This document shows positions 5,856-6,635 of a DNA stretch of 6,635 bases, piece after piece. Source of the stretch: JBDSLU01 sp039916225 (lineage in GTDB: Bacteria > Acidobacteriota > Vicinamibacteria > Vicinamibacterales > Vicinamibacteraceae). The stretch lies in NCBI GenBank assembly GCA_039916225.1, contig JBDSLU010000323.1:1-6635 (forward strand), given 5' to 3'. Position numbers and translations under genes: made by a program. How positions within the stretch are numbered: the first letter of the stretch is position 1; every line of letters begins with the position of its first letter. A model generated the notes under the pieces. It worked only from the letters and a program-made list of their open reading frames with translations, was not told the origin of the DNA and searched no databases.

Positions 5856-6635
5856 ATGCGACGAATCCACGCTCTCACCTGCTTCGCGGCCGCCGTCGTC
5901 ATCATCACCGGCTGCGCCTCCACGGCGCCGCCACGCATCCAGTTCGCGCCGCCGGGTACCGACGTCGCCAAGCTGCGCAGCGAGTTCCCGCTCACCGACG
6001 CGGAGCGGGCCGCGCTGACGCCGGAGACGATCAAGCACCTCGATCAGGCGCAGGTCGACCAGATCTACCAGCGCCTGGACAGCGGGCCGATCCCCGATGG
6101 CCCGTTCCGCGGCGACCTGTTCTTTCCGCGTGGCACGAAGAGCGACATCCGGCTCGGCGAGCTGTCCGGTGTGCCGCGCGATACGCTGGCGGAGCTGGCC
6201 GTGGTCCGCGTCGAGGCCCTGGGCAAGGCGTTGTGGCGCGGCAAGATGTTCTTCCGCGAGGAAGGCGCGCTGCGCAACCGGATCGAGGAGCTGGCCGTGT
6301 TGAAGGCCATCATCCGGGACGCGGAGTCGATTCCCACGGTCACCTTCGAGGGAAAGACGACGTGGCTGCTGTTTCCGGCCAAGCTGTCCTGCGGCGCCAG
6401 CCGCTTCGACGCGGCCCACAAGTCGATCGTGATCGACTACTCGAAGGGCTCGACGGTCAAAGGCTACCGGGAAGTGCCGGACGCGCTGGCCGGTCCCGAG
6501 CGCCTGGACATCTTCGACGAAGTGCGGCTGATCCGCCCAGGGTTCTACCTCGGACGCGCCTACTTCCGCGGCGCGTTCGGCCTCAACTTCACGCTCATCG
6601 ATCCCGCGACGGCGACTTCGCCGGCGCCGCGGCCG
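5856..6635 (+). CDS. Lipoprotein of unknown function, 3'-truncated by the window edge
   Basis: ATG 5856 with a strong RBS opens a frame that runs 260 codons to the window end without a stop. The N-terminus is MRR, then a hydrophobic stretch, then ITGC with C20: a clean lipobox, so the mature protein should be a membrane-anchored lipoprotein. I do not recognise the family. Features seen: IPDGPFRGDLFFPRG around residues 79-93, WRGK at 127-130, a lone mature-region C179 beyond the lipid-bearing Cys, IVIDY at 191-195, and a C-terminal motif RPGFYLGRAYFRG (227-239) followed by LNFTLID. The visible end turns Ala/Pro-rich, so the true C-terminus is probably close. There is no heme motif, flavin motif or protease motif. 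Its position 17 bp after the GMC gene suggests a partner role, such as anchoring, substrate capture or assembly, in the same periplasmic module; this is inference from context only. Confidence 0.87.
   Translation, partial: MRRIHALTCFAAAVVIITGCASTAPPRIQFAPPGTDVAKLRSEFPLTDAERAALTPETIKHLDQAQVDQIYQRLDSGPIPDGPFRGDLFFPRGTKSDIRLGELSGVPRDTLAELAVVRVEALGKALWRGKMFFREEGALRNRIEELAVLKAIIRDAESIPTVTFEGKTTWLLFPAKLSCGASRFDAAHKSIVIDYSKGSTVKGYREVPDALAGPERLDIFDEVRLIRPGFYLGRAYFRGAFGLNFTLIDPATATSPAPRP

Noticed and set aside
5415..6419. 334-codon minus-strand ORF spanning the GMC/lipoprotein junction
   Set aside because: It crosses two convincing + strand genes, including a strong RBS and lipobox, and has no domain-like content.
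1..6635. tRNA, rRNA, CRISPR array, insertion sequence or attachment site
   Set aside because: No such sequence was seen; nearly all bases belong to protein genes, and the only tandem repeat is the coding lysine tail.

Overview
This GC-rich window (strong G/C bias at third codon positions) is densely coding, and every supported gene is on the + strand. The gene content is one secreted protease and several exported redox or lipoproteins with c-type heme, Tat and lipobox signals. This fits a Gram-negative free-living bacterium with a periplasm, for example an Acidobacteriota, Myxococcota or Betaproteobacteria type. The sequence alone does not settle the phylum.

Left block (1-1366): the C-terminal part of an M6-family (immune inhibitor A-like) zinc metalloprotease enters from the left edge. 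It ends in a Pro hinge and a lysine-rich repeated tail. Two nt later comes a 105-residue protein of unknown function. A 40-codon ORF with a CPKCGM knuckle then starts through an ATGA overlap. These look translationally linked.

A 63-bp gap (1367-1429) holds an inverted repeat just upstream of the next gene.

Right block (1430-6635): three closely spaced genes, each with an export signal. (1) An 802-residue protein with two CxxCH heme sites, resembling the RoxA/MauG/diheme peroxidase superfamily. (2) A 661-residue Tat-exported GMC flavoprotein. It carries a GGCTAHN motif like that of choline oxidase, suggesting covalent FAD, and the His pair H585/H627 expected for catalysis. (3) A lipoprotein of unknown function, open at the right edge.

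The 14- and 17-bp gaps, and the shared destination outside the cytoplasm, suggest an operon for a periplasmic oxidation system. In this model the flavoenzyme oxidises an alcohol-like substrate and the diheme protein either accepts the electrons or acts as a second oxidising enzyme. The substrate cannot be read from the sequence. This three-gene module is the best candidate for an under-described system here.
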